From: Legionella sp.
GTDB lineage: Bacteria; Pseudomonadota; Gammaproteobacteria; Legionellales; Legionellaceae
Direction of reading: 5' to 3'
Assembly: GCA_030694525.1 (NCBI GenBank)
Contig: JAUXYG010000193.1
Coordinates: forward strand, 1-40,299
Length of the DNA: 40,299 nt
Shown here: positions 1-8,920 of the stretch, one piece after another
Position numbering within the stretch: position 1 is the stretch's first letter
How the letters are laid out: each line of letters starts with the position of its first letter
The notes under the pieces: model-generated
What the model saw: only the letters and a program-made list of their open reading frames with translations
What the model was told of the DNA's origin: nothing
Database searches by the model: none
Made by a program: the position numbers and the translations under genes

Positions 1-140
1 GGTGATCAAATACGACCGGAATCACTGATCAAATGCTCCGGAATCGGTGATCAAGTAACACCGGAACCACTGATCAAGTGTTTCCGGAATCTGCGATCAA
101 ATGCGGCCGGAATTGGTGATCATTTCGCTCCGGAATACAC
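1..140. repeat. Tandem 22-23 bp repeats resembling an IS21-family terminus
   Basis: Six copies of a CCGGAA core begin at 16, 38, 61, 84, 107 and 130, spaced 22, 23, 23, 23 and 23 bp. Each core is followed by a degenerate (g/c)TGATCA(a/t) half. The array continues off the left edge and stops abruptly after CCGGAATACACA, so the element boundary probably lies near 137-142. Arrays of TGATCA/CCGGAAT units are typical of the multiple terminal repeats of IS21-family elements, where the transposase binds. No istA or istB coding sequence is inside the window, so the element either lies to the left or is only a remnant. The family assignment is from recalled pattern. Confidence 0.55.
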
Positions 141-141
141 A

Positions 142-312
142 GAATATTGCTTATCCCGGAGAAATCATAAGTGAGATGTAAAAAGTACTCACTTAAATGG
201 TGCGATTAAATCTGTCAGCAATGATAAGGAATATCAGCATATCCCTGAGGAATCATAAATGAGATGAAAAAATGTATTCACTCACACGGTGCGATTATTT
301 GTCATTGCGAGG
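142..312. repeat. Imperfect 87-bp direct repeat, two copies
   Basis: Two head-to-tail copies occur at about 142-228 and 229-312. Shared blocks include GAATAT, TATCCC, AATCATAA, TGAGATG and GGTGCGATTA, in the same order and with nearly the same spacing. By eye the copies agree at roughly three quarters of positions. Copy 1 can form a hairpin (TAAGTGAG at 168-175 with CTCACTTA at 188-195); the second copy does not keep that pairing well. No reading frame spans them and I do not recognise the family. Confidence 0.6.
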
Positions 313-330
313 AGCATCGCGACGAAGCAA
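300..330. repeat. REP-like intergenic element
   Basis: The stretch beginning GTCATTGCGAGGAGC and ending GACGAAGCAA matches a widespread bacterial intergenic repeat type (CATTGCGAG...GCGAAGCAA), with an imperfect short inverted core around GCATCGCGACG. Only one copy is seen in the window. It directly abuts the second 87-bp repeat copy, so the whole left edge is a cluster of repeats. Confidence 0.5.
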
Positions 331-623
331 ACCAGTACGATCCAAGTCACGTTCACTTATCTTGTAACGACACATCCGATTAAATAATAATCAATGTCAA
401 AATTTCATGAGGAACGCTAAAAAACAAACCAAGGTACTTAGGTTGCGTGGCGGGCAGCAATTGTAGTCAATTTGCTTCATGAATAGTTTAGAAGAAAATA
501 GCAATAAACTGATTAAAACTAAATATATCCCGTTCAAAGTAAACGGGATATACAAAATATCTACTAAATCAGACCACTATAGATTTCAGTTTGCTAGGAC
601 AGGAATCTTAATCAAACAAATTT
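331..623. other. Intergenic stretch, no supported gene
   Basis: About 290 bp between the repeat cluster and the 3' end of the candidate effector gene. It contains a 62-codon open frame (479-667, +) that runs into the oppositely oriented gene and has no convincing ribosome binding site, so I do not call it. I see no clear terminator or RNA gene. Confidence 0.5.
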
Positions 624-1784
624 CTACCAATTTCCAAACGACATGGTTTCTACATCGTCATTTTTGAACATTTCGGCACTCTGATTACTCAATTGCTTTA
701 AAAATTCATTTGGAATATTTATTTTATTAGCTTCAACCCAATTTCTTATATCAGTTAATTCCCATTTAAAAGGATTTAATATAATACCGTTTGCATGCCG
801 TTGAACAATAAGCTCTGGTGGTAGATCAAAAGGTAAATGATCCTCATTAAGAACTAACATAATAACAAACCATTTAAGCGAATCAAATGAAGGGCGAAAA
901 TCACCGCTTTTATTATTTATTGCTAATAATTGAGTAAAATCCTCATTAAAAAATAAATTACCCGCAGTAATACAAGCTGCGTCTTTTTGAGTTCGCCCTG
1001 TCATTTGAAAATGAGCTGGGGAAGCAAACTGTTTGTTATGCTCTCTCGCAAACCTGGCTTGACCGTTTTCTGATAACAAGTAGCGAAAATAAGTATCATC
1101 CTTTTTACCAGCTTCGATGTTTTTTATTTTCTCGTTGAATAATTTTTTAACATCATTTATAGAATAAATATTAAAATTACGAGTAACAGATTTCCTTGTA
1201 TTATCATTTGTGATACGACGTGGTTTCTCATTTGCAGCTATTTTAAAAGAGTCTGCCACCAATTGAAGAGAAATATTCTCTTTGTCTTCATAAAGTTCTT
1301 TTAAGGATTTTGATTTATAAGATTCAGTAAAGGTATCAGATGAAATATCAATAGTATCATTGAAATTTGACCCTGGAATGTTAAAAAAATTGGGTACGGG
1401 TCTAGGTAGAGGTTTAGGTAGGGCTCCAGCGTGCTCTTTCATTTTATCGACAGTCTCTTCAGCTGCTGTTAAATTAGAATCTTCTTCGATTTTATCCATA
1501 GATAACTTTCTAGCTGTTTTAAGACGTTTGTTTCGTCCATCATCATTTTGCAGCTCCTCTCCTTTCCTGGCACCCTTTTTACTAGGGCTATCTATTTCCA
1601 TATCACCAAAAAGTAACCCTCTAGCTGTTTTAGGTTCATTATCGCTTTTAAGCGCCTGCTCCTTGCTGACATCTTTTTTAATAGGGCTATCTATATCCTG
1701 TTCACCAAAAAATAACCCTCTAGCTGTTTTAGGTTCATTGACTTTTTTAAACGCTTTAATTTTAGATTCTAATTTATTTTGCAT
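624..1784 (-). CDS. Candidate Dot/Icm-type effector with N-terminal repeats
   Basis: I do not recognise a named protein. The frame opens at 1871, but the start is set at the ATG of 1782-1784, giving 386 residues: a GAAGA-type ribosome binding site precedes it and a TATAAT box lies at 1827-1832, inside the longer frame. The N-terminal ~105 residues are polar and hold three copies of a motif with core KTAR(G/K)L: residues 16-37 and 49-70 (NEPKTARGL(F/L)FG, then IDSP and KK) and a decayed copy at 86-103. A proline-rich linker follows (PKPLPRPVPNF). The C-terminal half looks globular and includes INNKSGDFRPSFDSL, a motif style I associate with several Legionella effectors. The last ~20 residues are polar and acidic, as in many Dot/Icm substrates. 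Isolated beside mobile-element repeats. Effector status is inference. Confidence 0.6.
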   Translation of the reverse strand: MQNKLESKIKAFKKVNEPKTARGLFFGEQDIDSPIKKDVSKEQALKSDNEPKTARGLLFGDMEIDSPSKKGARKGEELQNDDGRNKRLKTARKLSMDKIEEDSNLTAAEETVDKMKEHAGALPKPLPRPVPNFFNIPGSNFNDTIDISSDTFTESYKSKSLKELYEDKENISLQLVADSFKIAANEKPRRITNDNTRKSVTRNFNIYSINDVKKLFNEKIKNIEAGKKDDTYFRYLLSENGQARFAREHNKQFASPAHFQMTGRTQKDAACITAGNLFFNEDFTQLLAINNKSGDFRPSFDSLKWFVIMLVLNEDHLPFDLPPELIVQRHANGIILNPFKWELTDIRNWVEANKINIPNEFLKQLSNQSAEMFKNDDVETMSFGNW

Positions 1785-1826
1785 GATAATTGTCTTCTTT
1801 TTGGTATAAATGAATTTAATTTGCGC

Positions 1827-1855
1827 ATTATAACAGATAAGACACGGTAAATAAA
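1827..1855 (-). promoter_or_regulatory. Putative promoter of the candidate effector gene
   Basis: On the minus strand a perfect TATAAT lies at 1832-1827, about 40 bp upstream of the chosen ATG. A weak TTTATT at 1855-1850 could serve as a -35 element with a 17-bp spacer. It would make the upstream part of the longer open frame untranslated. No clear PmrA or CpxR box was found. Confidence 0.4.
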
Positions 1856-2145
1856 GGCATTTTTTGTTCACCAGGATCTTAAAATGATCTCTTACGTTAT
1901 TTTTAATACTTTTTGTAATTATATCTCATTGATATATATAAATATTTTACAATTGCAATAATTGTTACCCAATGGACATTCAATTATAATTTTAATTATA
2001 AATTCAACGAATTCCCTACCCTTTTTAAGAAAAGCAACCTAAACTTAAAGTCCACTGTTGCTAGAGAGCATAAGGGTTTCAGAAGTTTTTTCACCAGGAT
2101 ATCGCCACATTTTCAGAAGGTTCCACTAACTATAAAGGGATTATT
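1856..2145. other. AT-rich divergent intergenic region
   Basis: About 290 bp between the effector promoter and tspO. It is very AT-rich, with runs such as GATATATATAAATATT near 1932-1947. Regulatory sequences for tspO must lie here, but no -35/-10 pair stands out enough to call. Confidence 0.4.
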
Positions 2146-2616
2146 ATGACCAGAAAAATTATAAGCTTGACTTTGTGGATAGTGCTATTTCAAGCCATTG
2201 CTTTTGGTTTAGGTCAAATTACTCAATCGGGAATGGGAGCCTGGTATCAATCCCTTGAAAAATCCGCCTTAAATCCTCCCTCTATTGTGTTTCCAGTTGT
2301 CTGGACTATTTTATACATCATGATTGCCGCAGCAGGCTGGTGGCTATGGCAGCACCGTTATGAAAAACAAGCCCGAGCACCATTGTTTTTTTACGGTGTC
2401 CAGTTAATTATGAATTGGTCATGGACCCCCCTTTTCTTTTACTATCATTATATAGGCACAAGTTTTATATTAATTTTGCTTATCGCCCTCTTTACCCTAA
2501 TGACCATTATTGCCTCCAAAATCCATTTCAGATTTACCAGCATCCTGTTAATTCCATATTTTGTATGGCTATTATTTGCAGCTTATTTAAATGGGATAAT
2601 TTGGCTCTTAAACTAA
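2146..2616 (+). CDS. tspO: TspO/MBR family tryptophan-rich sensory protein
   Basis: A 156-residue integral membrane protein with five hydrophobic segments, the family's usual size and topology. Diagnostic elements are the SALNPPSIVFPVVWTILY stretch (about residues 40-57), the NWSWTPLFF block at 90-98, and the C-terminal WLLFAAYLNGIIWLLN with conserved Trp141, Asn149 and Trp153. TspO proteins bind porphyrins and related ligands and are linked to oxidative-stress or tetrapyrrole signalling in bacteria. An AAGGGA ribosome binding site sits seven bases before the ATG. It stands alone, 83 bp before the arginine operon. The family call is firm; the physiological role here is unknown. Confidence 0.9.
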   Translation: MTRKIISLTLWIVLFQAIAFGLGQITQSGMGAWYQSLEKSALNPPSIVFPVVWTILYIMIAAAGWWLWQHRYEKQARAPLFFYGVQLIMNWSWTPLFFYYHYIGTSFILILLIALFTLMTIIASKIHFRFTSILLIPYFVWLLFAAYLNGIIWLLN

Positions 2617-2699
2617 CACCTAATTTCTTATAAATCACATCATTGACGGTTAGATGGCTTTAAGCTATTGTTAAGCCTTTGTTTTTACGCCAGGATGCT

Positions 2700-3923
2700 A
2701 TGTTCAAGTTATATAAAGAACTTATTGAAACAGTGAAGTCCAGACAAAAAGTTATGGTGGAAGAACTACATCAGTTATGTCATATAAATTCGGGTACAAC
2801 CAATTTGCCTGGTTTATCCACGATGGCCTCTGCTCTTCATCTGGCTTATAAACCTATAGCTGATGAGATTGAATTAAAAAAACTGCAACCTGTACCCATT
2901 ATTAATATGGCAGGTGAATCTACACTCCATACATGCGGTGATGCATTATTTATTCGTAAACGCCCTCACCTAAAACGCCGAATTTTATTGAGCGGTCATA
3001 TGGATACTGTTTATTCTGAAGTCAGTTCCTTTCAAAAATTAACCTACATTGATGATAATTACGTCAATGGTCCTGGTGTTGCAGACATGAAAGGAGGCCT
3101 TCTTGTTATGCTTCACGCATTAAAAGCCTTTGAAGAATCTGATCTTGCGCATCAAATGGGCTGGGATGTACTCATCAATGCAGATGAAGAAATTGGTTCT
3201 CCAGCTTCTAGTGTTCTTTTTGATGAGATTGCTCCCAAATATGAGGCAGCCCTGGTCTATGAACCTGCGATGACACCAACAGGAACTTTTGCAAAAAACC
3301 GCAAAGGCAGTGGTAAGTTAACGGTTATAGCTACAGGAAAAGCCGCGCACGCGGGACGTGCTTTTGATGAAGGGCGTAATGCAATATGTCATCTGGCTCA
3401 AGCCATAACCTTAATACATGCCCTCAATGAAAAACGCGATGGGGTGACGATTAATGTAGGTAGAATAGCTGGTGGCGATGCTTTAAATGTAGTTCCTGAT
3501 AAGGCAGTGGCGCAGCTTGATATTCGTATCAGTTCTCCTGAAGATGAATTTTGGGTCAGAGAAAAACTGGATGAGATTTTCGAAAGTTTGAAACGTGATG
3601 AATATAATTTACATCTTGAAGGTGGATTTGGTCGCCCGGTAAAACGGGTTTGTTCGGGAACCGAACGGCTTTTTAACCGAGTGAAACTTATTGGGGCTGA
3701 ATTAGGTCTGGCCATTGACTGGAAAGACAGTGGAGGGTGTTGCGATGGTAATAATTTGGCGCACCATGGATTGGCAGTGTTAGATACCTTGGGAGTAAGA
3801 GGTGGGAATATTCACAGCTCTGAAGAATATATTTTACTGGATAGCCTGACGGAGCGTTCCTCCTTAAGTACTTTGTTACTTATTGATTTGGCCAGTGGTG
3901 GATTAGAGGATCTAAAACGATGA
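2700..3923 (+). CDS. M20-family metallohydrolase of the arginine (AST) operon
   Basis: A 407-residue zinc amidohydrolase of the M20 (carboxypeptidase G2/ArgE/DapE) family. Metal and catalytic residues are visible: GHMDT (His100, Asp102), GPGVADMKGG (Asp129), NADEEIGSP (Glu163-Glu164), EPA (Glu188) and a C-terminal GNIHSSEEY histidine. The dimerisation domain begins near KAAHAGRAFDEGRNAI (about 215). The frame opens at a TTG at 2679, but the ATG at 2700 has AGGA four bases upstream. Its stop overlaps the astA start by ATGA, so the two are translationally coupled. First place in an AST operon lacking astE suggests it may remove succinate from N-succinylglutamate, as M20 members such as DapE act on succinyl-amino acids. 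That substrate is inference; a generic acyl-amino-acid hydrolase is the alternative. Confidence 0.85.
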   Translation: MFKLYKELIETVKSRQKVMVEELHQLCHINSGTTNLPGLSTMASALHLAYKPIADEIELKKLQPVPIINMAGESTLHTCGDALFIRKRPHLKRRILLSGHMDTVYSEVSSFQKLTYIDDNYVNGPGVADMKGGLLVMLHALKAFEESDLAHQMGWDVLINADEEIGSPASSVLFDEIAPKYEAALVYEPAMTPTGTFAKNRKGSGKLTVIATGKAAHAGRAFDEGRNAICHLAQAITLIHALNEKRDGVTINVGRIAGGDALNVVPDKAVAQLDIRISSPEDEFWVREKLDEIFESLKRDEYNLHLEGGFGRPVKRVCSGTERLFNRVKLIGAELGLAIDWKDSGGCCDGNNLAHHGLAVLDTLGVRGGNIHSSEEYILLDSLTERSSLSTLLLIDLASGGLEDLKR

Positions 3924-4942
3924 TGCTCTTTCGCAGCGCAAAAAATACGGATTTGACAGCAATACATGAGCTCGCGGAACAATGCGGTATAGGAATGACT
4001 ACCCTGCCTAAAGATAAAGCACTGTTAAAAACGCGTCTGCATTGGTCTACAGAATCTTACTCTAAAAAAATAACCAAACCTGCAAGCGAGTACTATTTTT
4101 TTGTTCTTGAAGATCAGACTAATAATAAAATAGTGGGTACTTCAGCGATTGAATCCAGAACCGGAAGCGAAACACCTTTTTACTCCTATAAAATATCAAA
4201 ACGAACGAGAGTCTGTCATTCACTTGATATCCGAAGCGATTATGAGGTTTTAAGTCTGGTAAATGACAATCAGGACCGTACTGAAATCTGCACCTTATTT
4301 TTATCTCCAGAATATCGTAAGAACAATAATGGTCTATTGCTCTCTAAAGCACGTTTTTTATTCATGGCTCATTATCCCGAACGATTTGCCCCAATAGTTA
4401 TTGCAGAAATGCGTGGCATATCAAACGCAAAGGGACAATCCCCTTTCTGGGATAATATCGGTTCCCATTTTTTCCACATGCCATTTGCAGAAGCGGATCG
4501 ATTAACTCTGGCAACTAACAAGCAATTTATTGCAGACCTCATGCCGCGAAATCCGGTCTACATAAAACTATTAAGTGAACAAGCACAGGCAGTTATTGGG
4601 AAGCCACATGACTCTACCATTCCCGCGATGAATATATTGTTAAAAGAAGGATTTCGTTACAACAACTACATTGACATTTTTGATGGTGGCCCCACAATTG
4701 AAGCGCCATTAAGTGAAATCAAAACTGTTGAGTCAAGCCAGCTGATGGTGATTAATAATATTAGTGATGAAGTCAGTAGTAAAGAATTTCTACTGGCGAA
4801 CACCCAAACAGACTTTCGTGCGACTATTAACTTTGCAGTGGTAAATTATCAGAAGAAAACCTGTATTATCAGTAAAAAAACCGCTCAATTACTAAAGGTC
4901 AAATGTGGTGATACCATTCGTGTAGCGCCAATGCGTTTATAA
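3920..4942 (+). CDS. astA: Arginine N-succinyltransferase
   Basis: A 340-residue protein matching AstA along its length, which transfers succinate from succinyl-CoA to the alpha-amino group of arginine, the first step of the AST pathway. Family signatures include the N-terminal [20 protein letters not shown] and [12 protein letters not shown], the central [24 protein letters not shown] acetyltransferase-fold core, and [19 protein letters not shown]. The start overlaps the upstream hydrolase stop (ATGA); a second ATG follows directly. Nineteen bases separate its stop from the downstream frame. The neighbours astD and astB confirm the pathway. Confidence 0.95.
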   Translation: MMLFRSAKNTDLTAIHELAEQCGIGMTTLPKDKALLKTRLHWSTESYSKKITKPASEYYFFVLEDQTNNKIVGTSAIESRTGSETPFYSYKISKRTRVCHSLDIRSDYEVLSLVNDNQDRTEICTLFLSPEYRKNNNGLLLSKARFLFMAHYPERFAPIVIAEMRGISNAKGQSPFWDNIGSHFFHMPFAEADRLTLATNKQFIADLMPRNPVYIKLLSEQAQAVIGKPHDSTIPAMNILLKEGFRYNNYIDIFDGGPTIEAPLSEIKTVESSQLMVINNISDEVSSKEFLLANTQTDFRATINFAVVNYQKKTCIISKKTAQLLKVKCGDTIRVAPMRL

Positions 4943-4967
4943 CAAGTGCCTTTTAAGGAAAATGACG

Positions 4968-6461
4968 ATGTCAAAAAATTCATCCCCAATACTTCAGGGT
5001 AAAGGACAATATATAAATGGTCAGTGGATGAAGGGCCAGGGGACAGTCCTTGAGTCTATTAATCCAGCTTACGGCACGCTCTTTTGGCAAGGTACCAATG
5101 CAACTCATGATGAGGTTCTGATGGCCAATGATGCAGCGAGACATGCATTAAAACATTGGTCCTCTTTAAATTTTACCGATCGCGCTAAATTCACCCAGGA
5201 ATTTGCGCAAATAATTGACAAAAATCGCAATCATCTGGCGGAACTCATCTCGCAGGAAACAGGAAAGCCTTTATGGGAATCAAAAACTGAAGTAGCAGCG
5301 GTCATTGGTAAAATTAATTTATCGATTCAAGCATATCAGGAGCGAACGTTTCCAAAAATAACTCAAACACCAGACGCGAATGCCTGTTTACGTTTCAAAC
5401 CTCAAGGAATTGTTGCAGTTTTAGGCGCTTTTAATTTTCCCGCACATTTAAGTAATGGTCATATCGTACCCGCTTTACTAGCCGGTAATACTGTATTGTA
5501 TAAACCGAGTGAACAAACCCCTGCTGTCGCAGAATTTATTATACAGTGCTGGCATGATGCAGGAATACCACCGGGAGTAATTAACTGCCTGCAAGGCGAT
5601 GTGACCGCAGGCAAACAAATTCTTGATCAGAATATTCAAGGGGTTTATTTCACTGGTAGTTATTCCACAGGATTAAAAATTCACCAGCAGTTTAGCGAAC
5701 GTCCCGAAGTAATTTTAGCCCTGGAGATGGGTGGAAATAATCCCTTGGTAATTGATGAAATTACCAATCTCGATGCTGCTGTTTATCAAACAGTTCTTTC
5801 CACGTTAATCACATCTGGTCAGCGATGCACTTGCGCCAGAAGACTTATCATACCGGATTCAGGCCTCGGTGATGAATTTCTTAAACGATTCATTAAAGCG
5901 TGCACCCTGATAAAAATTGGGCCCTATGATTCAGAAATGGAACCCTTTATGGGCCCCGTTATCAGTCATATTCAGGCTCTTAAACATTTGCACGCCCAAC
6001 AGCAATTAATTAACACCGGTGGAGAATCCCTTTTAATGATGAGCCTTCTGGAAAAATATACCGGATTTCTATCTCCCGGGATTATCGAAATGTCACTGGT
6101 GGCTAATCCTCCGGATGAAGAAATTTTTGCACCGTTCGTCCAAGTCTACCGTTATAACGATTTTGAACAAGCAATTACCCTCGCCAATCAAACCCGCTAT
6201 GGCTTAGCTGCAGGACTATTAAGTGACAGTGAAACCCGCTATCAGCAATTTTATCAGGAGATCCGTGCCGGTTTAATTAACTGGAATAAACCCACGACCG
6301 GAGCTGCAAGCAGCTTACCTTTTGGTGGAATTGGTCTAAGCGGTAATCATCGGCCCAGTGCCTATTTTGCTGCAGATTATTGTGCATATCCTATTGCCAG
6401 TATGGAGCAATCAGAGTTAACTACTCCCGCCCAATTATTACCGGGTATCATTTTGGAGTAA
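4968..6461 (+). CDS. astD: N-succinylglutamate 5-semialdehyde dehydrogenase
   Basis: A 497-residue NAD(P)-dependent aldehyde dehydrogenase that oxidises N-succinylglutamate semialdehyde to N-succinylglutamate, step four of the AST pathway. Visible motifs: [20 protein letters not shown], the nucleotide-binding [16 protein letters not shown] with general-base Glu253, and [11 protein letters not shown] with catalytic Cys287. ATG codons exist at 4962 and 4968. The AAGGA at 4955-4959 lies two bases from the first and eight from the second, so 4968 is chosen. Three bases separate its stop from astB. AstD is separated from paralogous aldehyde dehydrogenases mainly by operon context. Confidence 0.94.
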   Translation: MSKNSSPILQGKGQYINGQWMKGQGTVLESINPAYGTLFWQGTNATHDEVLMANDAARHALKHWSSLNFTDRAKFTQEFAQIIDKNRNHLAELISQETGKPLWESKTEVAAVIGKINLSIQAYQERTFPKITQTPDANACLRFKPQGIVAVLGAFNFPAHLSNGHIVPALLAGNTVLYKPSEQTPAVAEFIIQCWHDAGIPPGVINCLQGDVTAGKQILDQNIQGVYFTGSYSTGLKIHQQFSERPEVILALEMGGNNPLVIDEITNLDAAVYQTVLSTLITSGQRCTCARRLIIPDSGLGDEFLKRFIKACTLIKIGPYDSEMEPFMGPVISHIQALKHLHAQQQLINTGGESLLMMSLLEKYTGFLSPGIIEMSLVANPPDEEIFAPFVQVYRYNDFEQAITLANQTRYGLAAGLLSDSETRYQQFYQEIRAGLINWNKPTTGAASSLPFGGIGLSGNHRPSAYFAADYCAYPIASMEQSELTTPAQLLPGIILE

Positions 6462-6464
6462 TTC

Positions 6465-7808
6465 ATGAATACTTTTGAATTAAATATGGATGGGCTGGTT
6501 GGACCAACCCATCATTACGCCGGATTAGCAGCTGGAAATATAGCATCAACTACTAACGCCTTAAGTATTTCAAATCCCCAGGCCGCGGCCCGTCAAGGAC
6601 TGGAAAAAATGCGCCTGTTATATAATATGGGAATAAAACAGGCCGTATTACCCCCTCACCAGAGACCTAACCTGACCCTTTTAAGACAACTGGGTTTTCA
6701 GGGAAATACTGAGAAACTGCTTTATAATGCGCATAAAAATGCTCCTGAATTACTGAGCGCCTGTTATTCTGCATCGAGTATGTGGACGGCAAATGCAGCA
6801 ACGGTCTCTGCGAGTGCGGATACCCAAGACCAGAAAGTCCATTTTACTGCAGCTAATTTGATTAGTAATTTACATCGCCATCAGGAGGCTGATTTTTCTA
6901 AAACACTTTTAAAATATATATATTCTGATGAAGATTATTTTAGGCATCATGAAGTTTTGCCTCGATCCAGCATTACCGGTGACGAAGGTGCTGCGAATCA
7001 TAATCGAATATGCAAAAGTCATAAGGACTCTGCAATCAATTTGTTTGTTTATGGCAAACAGGCTTTAAGCAGAGACAGTCAGGTTATAGAGCCAGTCAAA
7101 TATCCTGCCCGACAAACCAAAGAGGCTTCAGAAGCGATTGCTCGCAGTCACCTGCTCCACTCTGAGCAAGTAATTTTTGCCTGTCAAAATCCGGCTGCGA
7201 TTGATCAGGGCGTATTTCATAATGATGTTATTTCAGTAGCCAATGAGTCGGTATTTTTTACTCATGAAAACGCGTTCTACAATCAACGAGCAGTTTTGGA
7301 TGATTTACGTAATAAGGCCCTTTTTCCTATAACTATTATAGAGTTAACCAAAGATCAATTAAGTATCACCGATGCTGTTTCGTCTTATTTGTTTAATTCA
7401 CAATTAATAACCATGCCCAATCAAGAAATGGTATTAATTGCTCCTGCTGAGTGTCAAAATAATCCTCGAGTGAAACGATGTATTGATGATGTCCTTAGTG
7501 ATATCACCAATCCCATTACCAAAGTCTTTTATCTCGACTTAAAACAGAGCATGAGAAATGGTGGTGGACCTGCCTGTCTGAGGTTACGTGTCCCTTTAAC
7601 CGATAATGAGCTTCAAGCAATGCATCAGGGGATTTTAATTGATAATCAACTTCTTGATACTTTAGATGCGTGGGTGTTAAAACATTACCGAACCGAATTA
7701 AGTAGTGCTGATTTACCTGATCCAGAATTGATGTATAGTAGTTTTCGCGCACTGGATGAATTGACCCAGATTCTAAAACTGGGATCCATATACCCTTTTC
7801 AAAACTGA
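6465..7808 (+). CDS. astB: N-succinylarginine dihydrolase
   Basis: A 447-residue AstB, which hydrolyses N-succinylarginine to N-succinylornithine, two ammonia and CO2. The N-terminus [19 protein letters not shown] is characteristic. The catalytic triad known from the Escherichia coli enzyme (Cys365, His248, Glu174) is represented by Cys371 in [14 protein letters not shown], His252 in GVFHNDV and Glu174 in [11 protein letters not shown]. Length matches the family. It begins three bases after astD, and its stop is directly followed by the next frame. The intervening aminotransferase step (AstC) has no gene here and must be supplied elsewhere, perhaps by ArgD. Confidence 0.96.
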   Translation: MNTFELNMDGLVGPTHHYAGLAAGNIASTTNALSISNPQAAARQGLEKMRLLYNMGIKQAVLPPHQRPNLTLLRQLGFQGNTEKLLYNAHKNAPELLSACYSASSMWTANAATVSASADTQDQKVHFTAANLISNLHRHQEADFSKTLLKYIYSDEDYFRHHEVLPRSSITGDEGAANHNRICKSHKDSAINLFVYGKQALSRDSQVIEPVKYPARQTKEASEAIARSHLLHSEQVIFACQNPAAIDQGVFHNDVISVANESVFFTHENAFYNQRAVLDDLRNKALFPITIIELTKDQLSITDAVSSYLFNSQLITMPNQEMVLIAPAECQNNPRVKRCIDDVLSDITNPITKVFYLDLKQSMRNGGGPACLRLRVPLTDNELQAMHQGILIDNQLLDTLDAWVLKHYRTELSSADLPDPELMYSSFRALDELTQILKLGSIYPFQN

Positions 7809-7817
7809 TTGATCTTT

Positions 7818-8549
7818 ATGTGGAAGACCAAACTGGGAAAATGTATTTATGTTTCTGAATCTGGGTATAAAGTGTTTCAAAATCCAGCCTATCGCTGGTT
7901 GACTCTAGGTAGTGCCGCGCTACAAAGTGTCCTTAACAGGTGGCAGCCGCATAAACCCATTCTTCGTTATCTGCCTGCTTTAAGTTTAATGGCGCGGCAT
8001 AAGCCTGAAAATTGTTGTATTTTAGGACTTGGTGGAGGAGCAATTGCTCATCTACTCGCATTTAAAACCCCCGAGCAGCAACTGACAATTATAGAAAACA
8101 GTCAGGAAGTAATTGATCTCGCCAAAAAATTCTTCTGGATTGATAAAATTGCTAATTTAACGATTATTAATCAAAATGCTGAATCTTTTGTTAAGGCAGA
8201 GGGTCCTTCATTTACTCATCTTATCGTGGATCTGTATAACGCCTCCAGTTTTCCTGCTGAGTGTAATACTGCTGACTTCTTTTTAAATTGTAAAAGGAAA
8301 ATAGCCGATGGTGGTTTCTTTGCAGTAAACCTGGCTAATTTGATGGAGCAAGGCCCAATATTTCAATTAATAAAAAAATATTTTAAAAATACACTGGTAC
8401 TCCCGGTAAAGCATACTGCCAATATGGTTATAATCGCCTCTGATCATTCTGAACCTGATGTCTTTATTAGTGAGTTAAATAAAACAGAAGAAATTAAAAA
8501 AATAATGCTTGTTGCTAACTGGGGAAATGTTGGCCAACTTGGGGGATAA
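7818..8549 (+). CDS. Spermidine synthase-like (class I methyltransferase fold) protein
   Basis: A 243-residue protein with the Rossmann fold of polyamine synthases and SAM methyltransferases: CCILGLGGGAIAHLL (about 67-80) is the nucleotide-binding glycine loop, IIENSQEVIDLA the acidic end of strand 2, and FTHLIVDLYN (132-141) the strand-4 motif. Spermidine synthases usually have Asp-x-x-Asp or a similar acid at the last motif; here it reads Asp138-Leu-Tyr-Asn141, so aminopropyl transfer is doubtful. The N-terminal beta domain seems short. The frame opens with TTG at 7809; the ATG at 7818 is preferred, though neither has a clear ribosome binding site. As last gene of the AST operon it may touch arginine or polyamine metabolism, but its substrate is unknown. 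Confidence 0.7.
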   Translation: MWKTKLGKCIYVSESGYKVFQNPAYRWLTLGSAALQSVLNRWQPHKPILRYLPALSLMARHKPENCCILGLGGGAIAHLLAFKTPEQQLTIIENSQEVIDLAKKFFWIDKIANLTIINQNAESFVKAEGPSFTHLIVDLYNASSFPAECNTADFFLNCKRKIADGGFFAVNLANLMEQGPIFQLIKKYFKNTLVLPVKHTANMVIIASDHSEPDVFISELNKTEEIKKIMLVANWGNVGQLGG

Positions 8550-8574
8550 CCGCCCCTCATCCGCCCTACGGGCA

Positions 8575-8601
8575 CCTTCTCCCCGTTACTCGGGGAGAAG
8601 G
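8575..8601. repeat. Inverted repeat, possible terminator of the AST operon
   Basis: CCTTCTCCCCG at 8575-8585 pairs perfectly with CGGGGAGAAGG at 8591-8601 around a five-base loop TTACT. It lies 26 bp after the last gene of the operon and is preceded by CCTCATCCGCCCTACGGGCA, so it belongs to the same repeat family as the two elements further right, in opposite orientation. No U-tract follows, so any terminator role would be Rho-independent only in part. Confidence 0.65.
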
Positions 8602-8793
8602 GAGTTCATGTGTTTCACCCTAATCACTTTTTGTAGATTGTGCTTCATTGATTTCAATAGGTAAGGTGCAATCAACTATGATAAACCCGACTCAATTACC
8701 TTCTATACATTTATTCTATAATATCCTATTATTCATTAAATCATTATTAGTATGCCTAGAATCCTAAATTTGAAACAACGCACACAATAAACA

Positions 8794-8831
8794 CCCTTCT
8801 CCCACATGTGGGAGAAGGGCTGGGGATGAGG
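8794..8831. repeat. Palindromic REP-like element, copy A
   Basis: A perfect 26-bp palindrome occupies 8794-8819 (arms CCCTTCTCCCACA and its complement), followed by GCTGGGGATGAGG. This is a common intergenic repeat type in gammaproteobacteria. Copy B lies 127 bp downstream in the same orientation and is identical over the palindrome and its tail. Confidence 0.8.
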
Positions 8832-8920
8832 ATACATTGAAATATTTTTCATAGTAATTTCTTATTTAAACAAGCAGGATGGAATATAACTTGTTAAAAT
8901 AATTATCCACTACAAAAGCT

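Noticed and set aside
1..140. CRISPR-like array of short repeats
   Set aside because: The period is only 22-23 bp with no unique spacer of proper length, and the units are degenerate; an IS21-type terminal array fits better.
479..667. 62-codon open frame at the left edge
   Set aside because: It has no ribosome binding site, runs into the opposing gene and lacks any family features.
1360..1809. 149-codon plus-strand open frame
   Set aside because: It is the antisense of the effector candidate's repeat and linker region; its Ser/Leu-rich composition is a by-product of the Lys/Glu-rich gene.
7809..7817. TTG start for the spermidine-synthase-like protein
   Set aside because: It directly abuts the astB stop and the added residues do not match the family start; ATG at 7818 is simpler, though not proven.
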